A stretch of 64,000 bases of DNA from Amycolatopsis nivea (GCF_004522235.1 NZ_SDLT01000039.1:1-64000), one strand, 5' to 3'. Numbered from the stretch's first letter, positions 8,291 through 17,721 are shown. Numbers and translations are program-made. The notes: generated from the sequence alone by a model not told the origin.

Positions 8291-9565
8291 GTGGCGACCA
8301 CCGATTCCCCTGTCGACGAGCGAAAACTTCTCGACTTCCCCACTTCGTGCGCGGCTCCGGCGCCTAAACCGGAGGAGCCGGTCAAGGTCGTCCCGCTGGC
8401 CGTCGCCGCGGTGCTCGCGGTCGGGCTGACCGCCTACGTCTGGGCCGCGCACGGCGCGAAGTTCGGGGTCCTGCTCGTGCTGGGGCTGGCGCTCGGCCTC
8501 GCGCTTTTCCACTCCCGCTTCGGGTTCACGTCCGCGTGGCGGCAGCTGATCGCCGTCGGCAACGGCCAGGGCCTCCGTGCGCACACCCTCCTGCTCGGCA
8601 CCGCCGCGACGCTCATCGCACTCATCTGCGGCACCGGCGCGGGCCTCTTCGGCAGCAAACCGGTGCCGGTGACGAACGTCGGGCCGATCGGGCTCGCGTT
8701 GTTCGTCGGGGCCACGTTGTTCGCGATCGGCATGCAACTCGGCGGCGCGTGCGCGTCCGGGACGCTGTTCGCGGTCGGCGCCGGGCAGTCGACGATCGTG
8801 CTGACCCTCGGCGGTTTCATCACCGGTTCGGTCCTCTACACCTGGGGCTATCCGCTGTTCACCGGCTGGCCGCAGGTGTCCGGGTTCCTGCTGTCGGACC
8901 ACGTCGGCTGGTTCGGTTCGTGGGCGATCACGATCGCGGTGCTCGCCGCGATCGTCCTCGCGACCCGGGTGGTGCAGAAGCGTCGCGTGCCGCCGCCGGT
9001 CGACACTGTGCCGACCGCGCGCGGGTTCGCCCGGATCTTCCGCGGCTCCTGGCCGATCCTCGCCGGCGCGGTCGTGCTCGGCGTGCTGGCCGGCGCGGTG
9101 TACCTGGTTTCCGGCGGCATCTGGGGCGTCACGAGCGCGTTCAGCCTGTGGGGCGCGAAAATTCTCCAGGTGTTCGGACTGCACCCGGAGCAGTGGGAGT
9201 TCTGGCAGCTGAAGGCGAACGCGACGTCCCTGTCCAAGCCGATCTGGCAGGACAAGACAAGCCTCACCGACATCGGCATCATGATCGGCGCGTTCGTCGC
9301 CGCCGCGGCCGCGGGCGCGTGGAAGATCCACAGCTCGATCCCGTGGCGCACCGCGGTCGCCGCGATCCTCGGCGGAATCCTCATGGGCATCGGCGCGCGA
9401 CTGGCGAACGGCTGCAATATCGGCGCGTACCTCGGCGGAATCTCCGTCGGCAGTCTGCACGGCTGGCTGTGGGGCGCGTTCGCGCTTTTCGGCACCTGGA
9501 TCGGGCTGAAACTGCGGCCGTTGTTCGGTTTGGGCAACCCTGTGCGCACGGACAGTATCTGCTGA
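8291..9565 (+). CDS. YeeE/YedE-family sulfur-compound transporter (TsuA-like)
   Basis: This 424-residue polytopic membrane protein has the two Cys-centred signatures of the YeeE/YedE family: LGGACASGTLFAVGAGQS and, near the C-terminus, LANGCNIGAYLGGISVGSLHGW. The family imports thiosulfate or related reduced sulfur, with the Cys residues relaying the substrate. A role in sulfur acquisition fits the cbs/metB genes 4-10 kb downstream, but the link is only inferred. No tusA/sirA-like gene follows. The GTG at 8291 has AGGAG 5 nt upstream; GTG 8288 is too close to it. Confidence 0.8.
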   Translation: MATTDSPVDERKLLDFPTSCAAPAPKPEEPVKVVPLAVAAVLAVGLTAYVWAAHGAKFGVLLVLGLALGLALFHSRFGFTSAWRQLIAVGNGQGLRAHTLLLGTAATLIALICGTGAGLFGSKPVPVTNVGPIGLALFVGATLFAIGMQLGGACASGTLFAVGAGQSTIVLTLGGFITGSVLYTWGYPLFTGWPQVSGFLLSDHVGWFGSWAITIAVLAAIVLATRVVQKRRVPPPVDTVPTARGFARIFRGSWPILAGAVVLGVLAGAVYLVSGGIWGVTSAFSLWGAKILQVFGLHPEQWEFWQLKANATSLSKPIWQDKTSLTDIGIMIGAFVAAAAAGAWKIHSSIPWRTAVAAILGGILMGIGARLANGCNIGAYLGGISVGSLHGWLWGAFALFGTWIGLKLRPLFGLGNPVRTDSIC

Positions 9566-9572
9566 GCCGATC

Positions 9573-9614
9573 GGGGACTTTTCGCAGGTCATCGCGACTG
9601 CGCGAAAAGTCCCC
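9573..9614. terminator. 13-bp hairpin after the YeeE-like gene
   Basis: The arms 9573-9585 and 9602-9614 (GGGGACTTTTCGC and its complement) are perfect, with a 16-nt loop that can pair further. It lies 7 bp after the stop codon. There is no T-tract, so it is a terminator-like or dispersed palindrome. Confidence 0.6.
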
Positions 9615-9750
9615 ACGCATTTCGCCCGGCAGCGAAAAAGACTGCGTGTCCGCTTGCCGCTCGGCTAGTCTGGAGCGCGCGCAAGGGGGAACCGCCGTCG
9701 TATTGTCGCGTCGCGGGCTTGCGCATCACCACTAACAGATGGGGTTCCGC

Positions 9751-11283
9751 ATGTCCGCACCCGCGACTCCGGCCGCGCCGGATGCCGGTGACAAACTCGA
9801 CCGGGGAGTGCTGAAGGTCGCTTCCGTGGTGGTGCTCGGCGCCATCATGGCGATCCTCGACACCACCGTGGTCAACGTCGCGCTCCAGAAGCTCACCATC
9901 CAGTTCGCCACGTCCTTCGACACCATCCAGTGGGTCGCCACCGGCTACATGCTGGCGCTGGCGACGGTCATCCCGGTCACCGGATGGGCGTCCGACCGGT
10001 TCGGCACGAAGCGGCTGTACCTGCTCGCGATCGGCACCTTCCTGATCGGCTCGATGCTGGCCGGGCTCGCCTGGAACGTCGAATCGCTGATCGCGTTCCG
10101 AGTCGTGCAGGGCCTCGGCGGCGGCATGCTGATGCCCGCGGGCATGACGATCCTGACCCGCGCGGCCGGTCCGCAGCGGATCGGCCGGGTCATGGCCGTG
10201 CTGGGCGTGCCGATGCTCCTCGGCCCGATCTGCGGCCCGATTCTCGGCGGCTGGCTGGTCGACTCGGTGAGCTGGCGCTGGATCTTCTACATCAACGTCC
10301 CGATCGGACTGATCGCCTTCGTGCTCGCGCTCCGGCTGCTCCCGAAGGACAACCCGGAGCCGGGCAACCGGTTCGACTTCCTCGGCATGCTGATGGTGTC
10401 GCCGGGCCTGGCCGCGCTGATCTTCGGTGTTTCGCGGATTCCGTCCACCGGCACCGTCGGCGCGCTCGAGGTGTGGCTGCCCGCGCTGGCCGGGATCGTG
10501 CTGCTGGTCGCGTTCGTGCTGCGGGCGCGGACCATGGAGCATCCGCTGATCGACCTGAAGCTGTTCCGCAACCGGTCGTTCTCGGTCGCGATGATCACGA
10601 TGGCGGTGTTCTGCGTCGGGTTCTTCGGCGCGATGCTGTTGCTGCCCACGTATTTCGTGCTGGTGCGCGGGGAGAGCGCGCTGCACGCGGGTCTTCTGCT
10701 GGCCCCGCAGGGCCTTGGCGCGATGCTGGCGATGCCGATCACCGGACGGCTGGCGGACAAGATCGCCCCGCGCCGGATCGTGGTGCCCGGCCTGGTCTTC
10801 ATCGCACTGGGCATGGTGGTGTTCACGCAGGTCACCGCGACCACCCCGTACTGGCAGCTGCTGGCCGCGCTGTTCGTGATGGGCATCGGCATGGGCTGCA
10901 CGATGATGCCGATCACCTCGGCCGCGCTGCAGACGTTGCAGTCCAAGGACATGGCGAAGGCCTCGACCGCGACGAACATCCTTCAGCAGACCGCGGGCGC
11001 GATCGGGTCCGCGGTGATGTCGATCATCCTGGCGGCGCTGCTCGCCGGGAAGTTCGGCGTGCCGACGAGCCAGGGCCAGCTGGTCGCCACCGCGGCGACG
11101 ATGAACCCGGCCACGCACGACGCCGCGGCCGGTCTCGCGGGCGAGTCGTTCGCGACGACGTTCCTGTGGGGCACGATCCTGCTGGCGCTGTGCCTGGTGC
11201 CCGCGTTCTTCCTGCCGAAGAAGCGCGTGGTGCCCGAGGCGACGGGCTCCGACGACGTCGCTCCGCCGGTGCTGATGCACTGA
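9751..11283 (+). CDS. MFS drug exporter, DHA2 (EmrB/QacA) family, 14 TMS
   Basis: This 510-residue protein shows the DHA2 signatures: LDTTVVNVALQ in helix 1 (motif D1), a GWASDRFGTKRLYL loop (motif A) and GGGMLMPAG followed by GPICGPILGGWLVDSVSWRWIFYIN (motif C, the antiporter signature). The length and about 14 hydrophobic segments fit a proton-driven drug or metabolite exporter. The substrate cannot be predicted. No TetR/MarR regulator is adjacent. The ATG at 9751 has GGGG 6 nt before it; an in-frame ATG at 9739 is possible. Confidence 0.85.
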   Translation: MSAPATPAAPDAGDKLDRGVLKVASVVVLGAIMAILDTTVVNVALQKLTIQFATSFDTIQWVATGYMLALATVIPVTGWASDRFGTKRLYLLAIGTFLIGSMLAGLAWNVESLIAFRVVQGLGGGMLMPAGMTILTRAAGPQRIGRVMAVLGVPMLLGPICGPILGGWLVDSVSWRWIFYINVPIGLIAFVLALRLLPKDNPEPGNRFDFLGMLMVSPGLAALIFGVSRIPSTGTVGALEVWLPALAGIVLLVAFVLRARTMEHPLIDLKLFRNRSFSVAMITMAVFCVGFFGAMLLLPTYFVLVRGESALHAGLLLAPQGLGAMLAMPITGRLADKIAPRRIVVPGLVFIALGMVVFTQVTATTPYWQLLAALFVMGIGMGCTMMPITSAALQTLQSKDMAKASTATNILQQTAGAIGSAVMSIILAALLAGKFGVPTSQGQLVATAATMNPATHDAAAGLAGESFATTFLWGTILLALCLVPAFFLPKKRVVPEATGSDDVAPPVLMH

Positions 11284-11294
11284 CCCGCACATCG

Positions 11295-11332
11295 AAAAGG
11301 GCCGTCCGCGAACCTCCGCGGACGGCCCTTTT
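11295..11332. terminator. Bidirectional intrinsic terminator
   Basis: A 12-bp GC stem (11299-11310 with 11317-11328) is flanked by AAAA on the left and TTTTTT on the right, so it can serve both the MFS gene and the convergent thiolase gene. Confidence 0.9.
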
Positions 11333-11346
11333 TTGCGTTGCTGGGC

Positions 11347-12567
11347 TCAGGAAAGCCGCTCCAGCACCATCGCCATGCCCTGCCCGCCACCGACGCACAT
11401 CGTCTCGAGGCCGAACTGCTTGTCGTGGTGCTGCAGGGAGTTGATCAGCGTCGAGGTGATCCGCGCGCCGGTCATGCCGAACGGGTGGCCGACCGCGATC
11501 GCGCCGCCGTTGACGTTCAGCCGGTCGAGGTCGATGCCAAGGTCGCGGTAGGACGGGATGACCTGCGCGGCGAACGCCTCGTTGATCTCGACCAGGTCGA
11601 TGTCCGAAATGGACAGACCGGCGCGGGACAGCGCCTGCTTCGACGCCTCGACCGGGCCGTAGCCCATGATCTCCGGCGACAGGCCGGTGACGCCGGTGGA
11701 CACGACGCGCGCCAGCGGCGTCAGGCCCAGTTCGCGCGCCTTCGTGTCGGACATGATCACGACAGCAGCCGCGCCGTCGTTGAGCGGGCAGCAGTTGCCC
11801 GCGGTGATCCGGCCGTCGGGGCGGAAGACCGGCTTCAGCCCGGACACGCCCTCGAGCGTGACGCCCGCGCGCGGCCCGTCGTCCTTCGACACGACCGTGC
11901 CGTCCGGCAGCGTGACCGGCGTGATGTCCTTGGCCCAGAAGCCGTCCGCGATGGCCTTCTCGGCGAGGTTCTGCGACCGCACGCCGAACTCGTCCATCTC
12001 CTCGCGGGTGACGCCCTTGAGCCGCGCGAGGTTCTCCGCGGTCTGGCCCATCGCGATGTAGACGTCGGGGAGTTGCCCGTTCTCGCGCGGGTCCTGCCAG
12101 CTGTCCGCGCCGGACTCGGCGGTGGCCTGGGTGCGCGCCTCGGCGTCGGCGAACAGCGGGTTGTGCGTGTCCGGCCAGGAGTCGGAGCTGCCCTTCGCGA
12201 ACCGGGACACGGCCTCGACGCCCGCCGAGATGAAGACGTCGCCCTCGCCCGCCTTGATCGCGTGCAGCGCCATCCGGGTGGTCTGCAAGCTCGAGGAGCA
12301 GTACCGGGTGATCGTGCAGCCAGGCAGGTGGTCGTAGCCGAGCTCGACGGCCACCGCGCGGCCCATGTTGAAGCCGGACTCGCCGCCGGGCAGGCCGCAG
12401 CCGAGCATCAGGTCGTCGATGTCGGCGGGGTCGAGCTGGGGCACCTTGTCCAGCGCCGCGCGCACCATCTGCACGGCAAGGTCGTCGGGGCGCATCCCCA
12501 CCAGCGAGCCCTTCCCGGCGCGGCCGATCGGGGAACGGGCGGTGGAGACGATGACGGCTTCGGGCAT
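11347..12567 (-). CDS. Thiolase (acetyl-CoA C-acetyltransferase), FadA3-like
   Basis: This 406-residue thiolase would cleave 3-ketoacyl-CoA or condense acetyl-CoA. The nucleophilic Cys90 lies in RYCSSSLQ, and the C-terminal catalytic motifs NEAFA, GHPFGMTGAR (His) and CVGGGQG (Cys) are intact. It occupies the position of Rv1074c (fadA3) relative to cbs in mycobacteria, which supports orthology. No enoyl-CoA hydratase or dehydrogenase is adjacent, so chain-length preference is open. The ATG at 12567 is 10 nt after GAGGA; an upstream in-frame GTG at 12576 is too close to that site. Confidence 0.88.
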   Translation of the reverse strand: MPEAVIVSTARSPIGRAGKGSLVGMRPDDLAVQMVRAALDKVPQLDPADIDDLMLGCGLPGGESGFNMGRAVAVELGYDHLPGCTITRYCSSSLQTTRMALHAIKAGEGDVFISAGVEAVSRFAKGSSDSWPDTHNPLFADAEARTQATAESGADSWQDPRENGQLPDVYIAMGQTAENLARLKGVTREEMDEFGVRSQNLAEKAIADGFWAKDITPVTLPDGTVVSKDDGPRAGVTLEGVSGLKPVFRPDGRITAGNCCPLNDGAAAVVIMSDTKARELGLTPLARVVSTGVTGLSPEIMGYGPVEASKQALSRAGLSISDIDLVEINEAFAAQVIPSYRDLGIDLDRLNVNGGAIAVGHPFGMTGARITSTLINSLQHHDKQFGLETMCVGGGQGMAMVLERLS

Positions 12568-12687
12568 GACTGACACATCCTCGGGTCGGCGGCACTAAGC
12601 GGTTGCTCACCATCTTGCCGCGTCCGGCGTCCGTCCGAAAGCCGAAGGCGACATGCACCACCTTGCTCCCGTGGGAGGATTTCCGCC

Positions 12688-13602
12688 GTGACCGAGCGCA
12701 ACCGGGTGTTGTCCACCCGCACGATCGCGTGGTGGGGGACGGGCATCGTGCTGCTCGCGGCCGTCGCGGCGGCGTTGCTGCTGTGGCTGCTCGGCGGCGG
12801 CACCCCGGCCGATTCGTCGCGGCTCGACGCGCTGCGCACGGCCTCGAGCATCGTCGTCGGGACCGGCGGCGCGGCCGCGCTCCTGCTCGCCGCGCGGCGG
12901 CAGCGGTCCGCCGAACTGGACCTGGAACAGAAGGACCACGACGCGACCGAGCGCCGGATCACCGACATGTACGGCAAGGCCGCCGACCAGCTCGGCAGCG
13001 ACAAGGCCCCGGTCCGGCTGGCCGGGCTGTACGCGCTCGAACGCCTCGCGCAAAGCCACGCTGACCAGCGGCAGACCATCGTCAACGTGCTCTGCGCGTA
13101 CCTGCGGATGCCGCTGGACGGCACGGACGAAGAGGTGCAGGTCCGCAAGGCCGCGCAGCGGATCCTGATGCTGCACCTGCGTCCGGGCGGCGGCGAGGAG
13201 CCGAACGGGTCGTACTGGCCGGACATCGACCTCGACTTCTCCGGGGCCAGGCTCGTCGCGCTGACGCTCACACACTGCAGAATCCGTTCCATCGTGTGCT
13301 ACCAGACCAAATTCGAGGAATTCGCGACCTTCCGCGGCACCGAATTCCGCAGCAAAGCCGATTTCCACGAAGCGGTGTTCCGCGAACGCGCGGACTTCCG
13401 CGGCACCGTCCTCGGCGGCGGAGACGACGTATTCCGCGGCGCGAAGTTCGAGAAGCACGCGGAATTCGGGACGCACTCGGAAGCCGGGCTGGCCGGCGCG
13501 CTCGCGAAGCCCGGCCACAAACGGACCTGGCCGCCCGGCTGGACCGAAGAACCCGGCGACGACGGCTGGCTCCGGCTGGTTCCATCGGGTGTTTCGAAAT
13601 AA
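12688..13602 (+). CDS. Membrane-anchored pentapeptide-repeat protein
   Basis: This 304-residue protein has two N-terminal helices (about 12-37 and 48-68), a helical segment (KDHDATERRITDMYGKAADQL...RLAGLYALERLA) and then degenerate pentapeptide repeats (about 180-265: DFSGARL, TKFEEFATFRGTEFRSKADF, AVFRERADFRGTVL). The KAADQLGS/VRLAGLYALERL block recurs in many actinomycete membrane proteins of this kind. Their function is unknown. A ribosome site GGGAGG precedes the GTG start. Confidence 0.75.
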   Translation: MTERNRVLSTRTIAWWGTGIVLLAAVAAALLLWLLGGGTPADSSRLDALRTASSIVVGTGGAAALLLAARRQRSAELDLEQKDHDATERRITDMYGKAADQLGSDKAPVRLAGLYALERLAQSHADQRQTIVNVLCAYLRMPLDGTDEEVQVRKAAQRILMLHLRPGGGEEPNGSYWPDIDLDFSGARLVALTLTHCRIRSIVCYQTKFEEFATFRGTEFRSKADFHEAVFRERADFRGTVLGGGDDVFRGAKFEKHAEFGTHSEAGLAGALAKPGHKRTWPPGWTEEPGDDGWLRLVPSGVSK

Positions 13603-13673
13603 CCGCGGAACCACTAGGATTCGTGAAGAGTCAACAAGGAGAAGAGGATCCCTGATTAGGAGGTGAACCGGTC

Positions 13674-13802
13674 ATGATGGCCCTCAAGCGTTACTGCGCG
13701 GCATTGCGGGCCGGGACGGATCTCCGGGACGGGATCACGGATCGGCGTGCGGCGGCCCTCGGGCCCGCCCCGGTGTCGACGCGCGGCTTGGTGGCTGCCT
13801 GA
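13674..13802 (+). CDS. Small ORF with strong SD upstream of cbs (possible leader peptide)
   Basis: This ORF encodes a 42-residue peptide with one Cys (MMALKRYCAALR at its start) and many Arg. TAGGAGGTGA, an almost full match to the 16S 3' end, lies 10 nt before the ATG, which is stronger than most sites in the window. It ends 120 bp before cbs. A leader or attenuator peptide sensing cysteine or charged Arg tRNA is one possibility, but a single Cys codon is weak support. It might instead be an unannotated small protein. I do not recognise a family. Confidence 0.4.
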   Translation: MMALKRYCAALRAGTDLRDGITDRRAAALGPAPVSTRGLVAA

Positions 13803-13909
13803 GGTCCGCGCCGGGGAGGCCCGACCTCGCCTGGCGCCGCCCGTGGCCCCGACGCGCACCCGGAGACCGCCCGCCGATCCCGCGCTGGCCGGTCCGGGGC
13901 CCGGCTGTT

Positions 13910-13915
13910 TAGGCT
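13910..13915 (+). promoter_or_regulatory. Leaderless -10 element of cbs
   Basis: TAGGCT is followed by 7 nt and the GTG start at 13923. Together with the lack of a Shine-Dalgarno site this points to a leaderless transcript. Confidence 0.5.
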
Positions 13916-13922
13916 GGTCGCC

Positions 13923-15293
13923 GTGGAGTACGCAGAACACATCGTGGACCTCGTGGGCAACACCCCGCTGGTCAAGCTGAATTCGCTTACGCGGGGGCTC
14001 AAGCCGCTCGTGCTCGCCAAGGTCGAGTACGTCAACCCGGGCGGCAGCGTGAAGGACCGGATCGCGCTGCGGATGATCGAGGCCGCCGAGGCCTCCGGAG
14101 AACTGCGCCCAGGCGGCACGATCGTGGAGCCCACCTCGGGCAACACCGGGGTCGGGCTGGCCATGGTCGCCCAGCGCAAGGGCTACCAGTGCGTGTTCGT
14201 CTGCCCGGACAAGGTGAGCGAGGACAAGCGCAACGTGCTGCGCGCGTACGGCGCGCGCGTCGTCGTGTGCCCCACCGCGGTCGCGCCCGAGCACCCCGAC
14301 TCGTACTACAACGTGTCCGACCGGCTCGTGCGCGAGATCGAGGGCGCCTGGAAGCCCAACCAGTACGCCAACCCGGAGAACCCGGCCAGCCACTACCACT
14401 CCACCGGCCCGGAGCTCTGGCGGCAGACCGACGGCAAGATCACCCACTTCGTCGCGGGCGTCGGCACCGGCGGCACGATCTCCGGCACCGGCAAGTACCT
14501 GAAGGAGGTCAGCGACGGCCGCGTCCAGGTCGTCGGGGCTGATCCCGAGGGCTCGGTGTACTCCGGCGGCACCGGACGGCCGTACCTGGTCGAGGGCGTC
14601 GGCGAGGACTTCTGGCCGGAGACCTACGACCGGAACGTCGCCGACCAGATCATCCCGATCAGCGACGCGCACTCGTTCGAGATCACGCGCCGGCTCGCGA
14701 CCGAGGAAGGCCTGCTCGTCGGCGGTTCGTGCGGGATGGCCGTTGCCGCCGCGCTGAAGCTGGCCGAGGGGCTGACCGAGGACGACGTCGTGGTCGTGCT
14801 GCTGCCCGACGGCGGCCGCGGCTACCTCACCAAGGTGTTCAACGACGCCTGGATGTCCTCCTACGGCTTCCTCCCGCCGGATTCCTCCGGCGCGACCGTC
14901 GGCGACGTGCTCACCCGCAAGTCCGGCGCGCTGCCCAGCCTCGTGCACTCGCACCCGAACGAGACGGTCGCCGAAGCGGTCGCCATCCTGGCGGAATTCG
15001 GCGTGAGCCAGATGCCCGTGGTCAGCGCCGAACCGCCGGTGATGGCCGCCGAGGTGGTCGGCGCGGTCAACGAGCGAGACCTGCTCGACGCGCTGTTCAC
15101 CGGCAAGGCCCACATGGCCGACCGGCTGGAGACGCACATGTCGCCGCCGCTGCCCACGATCGGGGCGGGCGAGCAGGTGAGCGCCGCGATGAAGGCGCTC
15201 GAAGGGGCCGACGGCGCGCTGGTGCTGATCGACGGCAAGCCGGCGGGCGTCGTCACCAGGCACGATCTGCTCGCGTTCCTCGCGGGCAGATAG
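13923..15293 (+). CDS. cbs: Cystathionine beta-synthase
   Basis: This 456-residue PLP enzyme condenses serine and homocysteine to cystathionine, the first step of reverse transsulfuration. The N-terminal fold-type II domain has Lys44 in GGSVKDR, the phosphate-binding loop GVGTGGTISGTGKYL and the TSGNTG substrate loop. A pair of CBS domains (about 335-456) forms the C-terminal regulatory module, as in mycobacterial Rv1077. metB follows 3 kb downstream on the same strand with three membrane-protein genes between, in the order seen in mycobacteria (cbs-pra-metB). Transcription is probably leaderless from TAGGCT. Confidence 0.93.
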   Translation: MEYAEHIVDLVGNTPLVKLNSLTRGLKPLVLAKVEYVNPGGSVKDRIALRMIEAAEASGELRPGGTIVEPTSGNTGVGLAMVAQRKGYQCVFVCPDKVSEDKRNVLRAYGARVVVCPTAVAPEHPDSYYNVSDRLVREIEGAWKPNQYANPENPASHYHSTGPELWRQTDGKITHFVAGVGTGGTISGTGKYLKEVSDGRVQVVGADPEGSVYSGGTGRPYLVEGVGEDFWPETYDRNVADQIIPISDAHSFEITRRLATEEGLLVGGSCGMAVAAALKLAEGLTEDDVVVVLLPDGGRGYLTKVFNDAWMSSYGFLPPDSSGATVGDVLTRKSGALPSLVHSHPNETVAEAVAILAEFGVSQMPVVSAEPPVMAAEVVGAVNERDLLDALFTGKAHMADRLETHMSPPLPTIGAGEQVSAAMKALEGADGALVLIDGKPAGVVTRHDLLAFLAGR

Positions 15294-15408
15294 GCACAAG
15301 CTCACCGACGCCGGCCGGGGCGTCTGCGCGCGTCCTGGCCGGGCATCCGATAGCGTTACGGCCGAATAGAACTTTTTCGCGTCCTCGTCAAGGGGGTTCA
15401 AGACCCAC

Positions 15409-16863
15409 ATGAGTGCTCCGCAGCCACCGAACCAGCCCTGGGACGGCGGCCAGCAGCCGCCGCAGGGCCCGTCGAGTGGTCCTACACCGCAGCAGGACAG
15501 TCCCTTCGGCGCGTCGGAGCCGACCCAGGTGGTCCAGCCGGGCCAGCCGCAGCAGCCCGCTCAGGGCGGCGGCACCTTCGGCGACACCCCGGAACCGACG
15601 CAGGTCGTGCAGCCGGGACAGCCGGCTGACTCGAACGCCACGCAGGTGGTCAACCCCGTGAGCGCCGAAGGCAACGCCGAGTCGACGCAGCTGGTGCCGC
15701 CGAGCCAGCAGCCGCAGAACATCCCGTACGCCCCGCCGCCGAGCGCGGCGGACAACCCGGCCGCGGTCGCCGGGTTCGGCGCCCCGCAGGGCTTCGGCCA
15801 GCCGGGTCAGCCCGGGCAGCCGGGCCAGCCTGGTCAGCCTGGTCAGCCGCCGCAGGGCTTCGGCCAGCCGGGCGGGTTCGACCAGGGCGGCTTCGGCGCC
15901 CCGCCGCAGGGTGCGTTCGGCCAGCCCGGGCAGCCGGGTCAGCCGGGCTTCGGCCAGCCCGCCCCGTTCGGCGCGTCCGCCGCGCCGTCGGCGGGCGGCG
16001 GGAACGCGCTGTACGGCTACATCGCCGGCGGCGTCACCGCGGTGCTCGGCCTGATCGCGCTGATCGTGTCGTTCAGCTACATGAGCGACACCAGCGACTA
16101 CTCGAAGCTGTACGAGAGCTCGAGCCGGTACCAGAAGCTGTTCGACGAGGCCGGTCTCGCCTCGCCGGGCACGCTGCTGTTCTACGTGATCATGATCCTG
16201 GTCGGCGCGGTGATCGCGCTGGCTGGCGGCGTCGCGCTGGCTCTCGCCTCGCGTGCGGCCGTGATGCGCAAGCTCGCCCCGATCGGGGTGCTCGTCGGCG
16301 GCGTGCTGTTGCTGCTGTTCTCGATCCTGGCGAAGTCCGGGACCTCGGTCAGCAGCTCCTTCGCCGACAAGTACGGCGGCGCGAGCTCCAGCGCCACGAG
16401 CGGCGGCGGCATGCTGACGCTGATCCTGGGCATCATCATCCTGATCATCGGCGTGGTCGCGATCATCCCGGCGACCTCGCAGTACGTCGGCCTCGGTTCG
16501 TCCTCAGGCGGCCAGGGCGGTCCTGGCGGACCGCAGCAGCCGGGCGGTTTCGGCGGCGGCGCTCCGCAGGGCTTCGGCCAGCCGCAGTCCGGCGGTTTCC
16601 CGCCGCCTGGTGGTCCGAACCCGAACAGCGGGGGCTTCCCGCAGCCGGGCGGTCCGAACCCGGGCAGCGGCGCGAACCCGCAGCCGGGCTTCGGGCAGCA
16701 GCCGCCTCCCGGTTACGGCCAGCCGGGCCAGCAGCCGGGCTACGGCCAGCCGCCGCAGCAGCCGGGCGGTTTCGGACAGCCGGGCCAGTACCCGCCGCCG
16801 GGCGGGCAGCAGCCCCCTCCGGGCTACGGCCAGCCGGGCCAGCAGCCGCCGCAGCAGTGGTGA
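15409..16863 (+). CDS. Pro/Gly/Gln-rich four-helix membrane protein (Pra-position protein)
   Basis: This 484-residue protein has a 200-residue N-terminal tail dominated by GQPGQP/FGQPG repeats, a core of four transmembrane helices (about 200-225, 256-285, 292-310 and 330-352) and a second low-complexity tail of 115 residues (QQPGYGQPG). It sits between cbs and metB where mycobacteria encode the proline-rich antigen Pra (Rv1078), so it is a positional counterpart, though the fold match is uncertain. TQVVQPGQP-type motifs with Thr recur in the first 100 residues. The function is unknown; the disordered tails suggest protein contacts or phosphorylation. Confidence 0.75.
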   Translation: MSAPQPPNQPWDGGQQPPQGPSSGPTPQQDSPFGASEPTQVVQPGQPQQPAQGGGTFGDTPEPTQVVQPGQPADSNATQVVNPVSAEGNAESTQLVPPSQQPQNIPYAPPPSAADNPAAVAGFGAPQGFGQPGQPGQPGQPGQPGQPPQGFGQPGGFDQGGFGAPPQGAFGQPGQPGQPGFGQPAPFGASAAPSAGGGNALYGYIAGGVTAVLGLIALIVSFSYMSDTSDYSKLYESSSRYQKLFDEAGLASPGTLLFYVIMILVGAVIALAGGVALALASRAAVMRKLAPIGVLVGGVLLLLFSILAKSGTSVSSSFADKYGGASSSATSGGGMLTLILGIIILIIGVVAIIPATSQYVGLGSSSGGQGGPGGPQQPGGFGGGAPQGFGQPQSGGFPPPGGPNPNSGGFPQPGGPNPGSGANPQPGFGQQPPPGYGQPGQQPGYGQPPQQPGGFGQPGQYPPPGGQQPPPGYGQPGQQPPQQW

Positions 16864-16879
16864 CTCGCTGAATCTCCGC

Positions 16880-16915
16880 GAAGGGCGCCTCCGTCTCCTG
16901 ACGGCGGCGCCCTTC
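16880..16915 (+). terminator. Hairpin terminator after the Pro/Gly-rich protein gene
   Basis: The stem GAAGGGCGCC...GGCGCCCTTC is extended inward by CCGTC/GACGG around a TCCT loop, and lies 17 bp after the stop codon. A short TCGTCGTTT run follows. Confidence 0.75.
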
Positions 16916-17090
16916 GTCGTTTCCAGTCCGTTTTTCGCGGGGTTCGCGCGGAGCTGGTGGCCTTTTCCCGACGATTCCGGCAGCCGGGGGAATTGCGGCG
17001 CACATGCGCTCGCGCCGGTCCCCAACGGTGCGTTTCCGGGCTAGGGTGGGCGCCGTCCGAATCGCCTTCCCAGCCCGAGGGGGACCTGCC

Positions 17091-17636
17091 GTGAGCGGCC
17101 TGCACGCACTTCCGGCACGGCAGCGGGAACGGGAATCCTCCCTCGCGGAACCGGTTCCGCGCCGCCCGAAGGGGAGCACCGCGATCGCGGCCGGGCTGTT
17201 CGGTCTCGTCGCCGCCGCGACGGCAGGCTACCTCCCGGCAAGACTGTTCCTCGACATTCCGTCCGGATTCAGCCTCGGCGATCTCTCGCCGCTGACCCTC
17301 GCCGATCTCGGCGCGTACCTCGCCGCTTCGCTGGTCTTGCTGATCGGCGCGATCGCGACCTTTTTCCGCGCGACAGCCGGTGCGGTGCTGCTGATCGCGG
17401 GCGCGTTGCTCGCACTCGGCGCGCTGCTGCTGGAACCCGCGCTGAGCGGTTCCCCGGGGTACGCCCAGTACTTCCGGACCCTGCTGCGGTTCGAGAATTT
17501 CGCCGCGCTGGACCGCGTCACGCTGGCGGCGGCGGTGCTGCTGGTGCTCGTGCTGGCCGGACTGCCGCGGACCTTCGGCTACCTGCGCTACCGCGCACCC
17601 GTGGTGCCTGCTTCGTCACCCTCGCGACAGTGGTAA
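17091..17636 (+). CDS. Four-helix membrane protein of unknown function
   Basis: This is a 181-residue protein with a short basic N-terminus and four hydrophobic helices (about 30-52, 70-96, 98-120 and 142-162). I recognise no family. It belongs to the run of small membrane proteins between cbs and metB, all on the plus strand. The GTG at 17091 is chosen because GAGGGGGA lies 6-13 nt upstream and the hydrophobic core starts soon after; the longer in-frame reading from 17004 has no membrane or homology signal. Confidence 0.6.
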   Translation: MSGLHALPARQRERESSLAEPVPRRPKGSTAIAAGLFGLVAAATAGYLPARLFLDIPSGFSLGDLSPLTLADLGAYLAASLVLLIGAIATFFRATAGAVLLIAGALLALGALLLEPALSGSPGYAQYFRTLLRFENFAALDRVTLAAAVLLVLVLAGLPRTFGYLRYRAPVVPASSPSRQW

Positions 17637-17721
17637 ATCCTCCCCGAAAACGGGACGGAGCTGGCACGATACAAGCACTCCGCCCGCCGCCCGGCGGGAC
17701 CAGATGCACCGAGGACTCCCC

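Noticed and set aside
17004..17090. Upstream extension of the membrane protein at 17.1 kb
   Set aside because: The added residues are Arg-rich without a signal, and a better ribosome site precedes GTG 17091.
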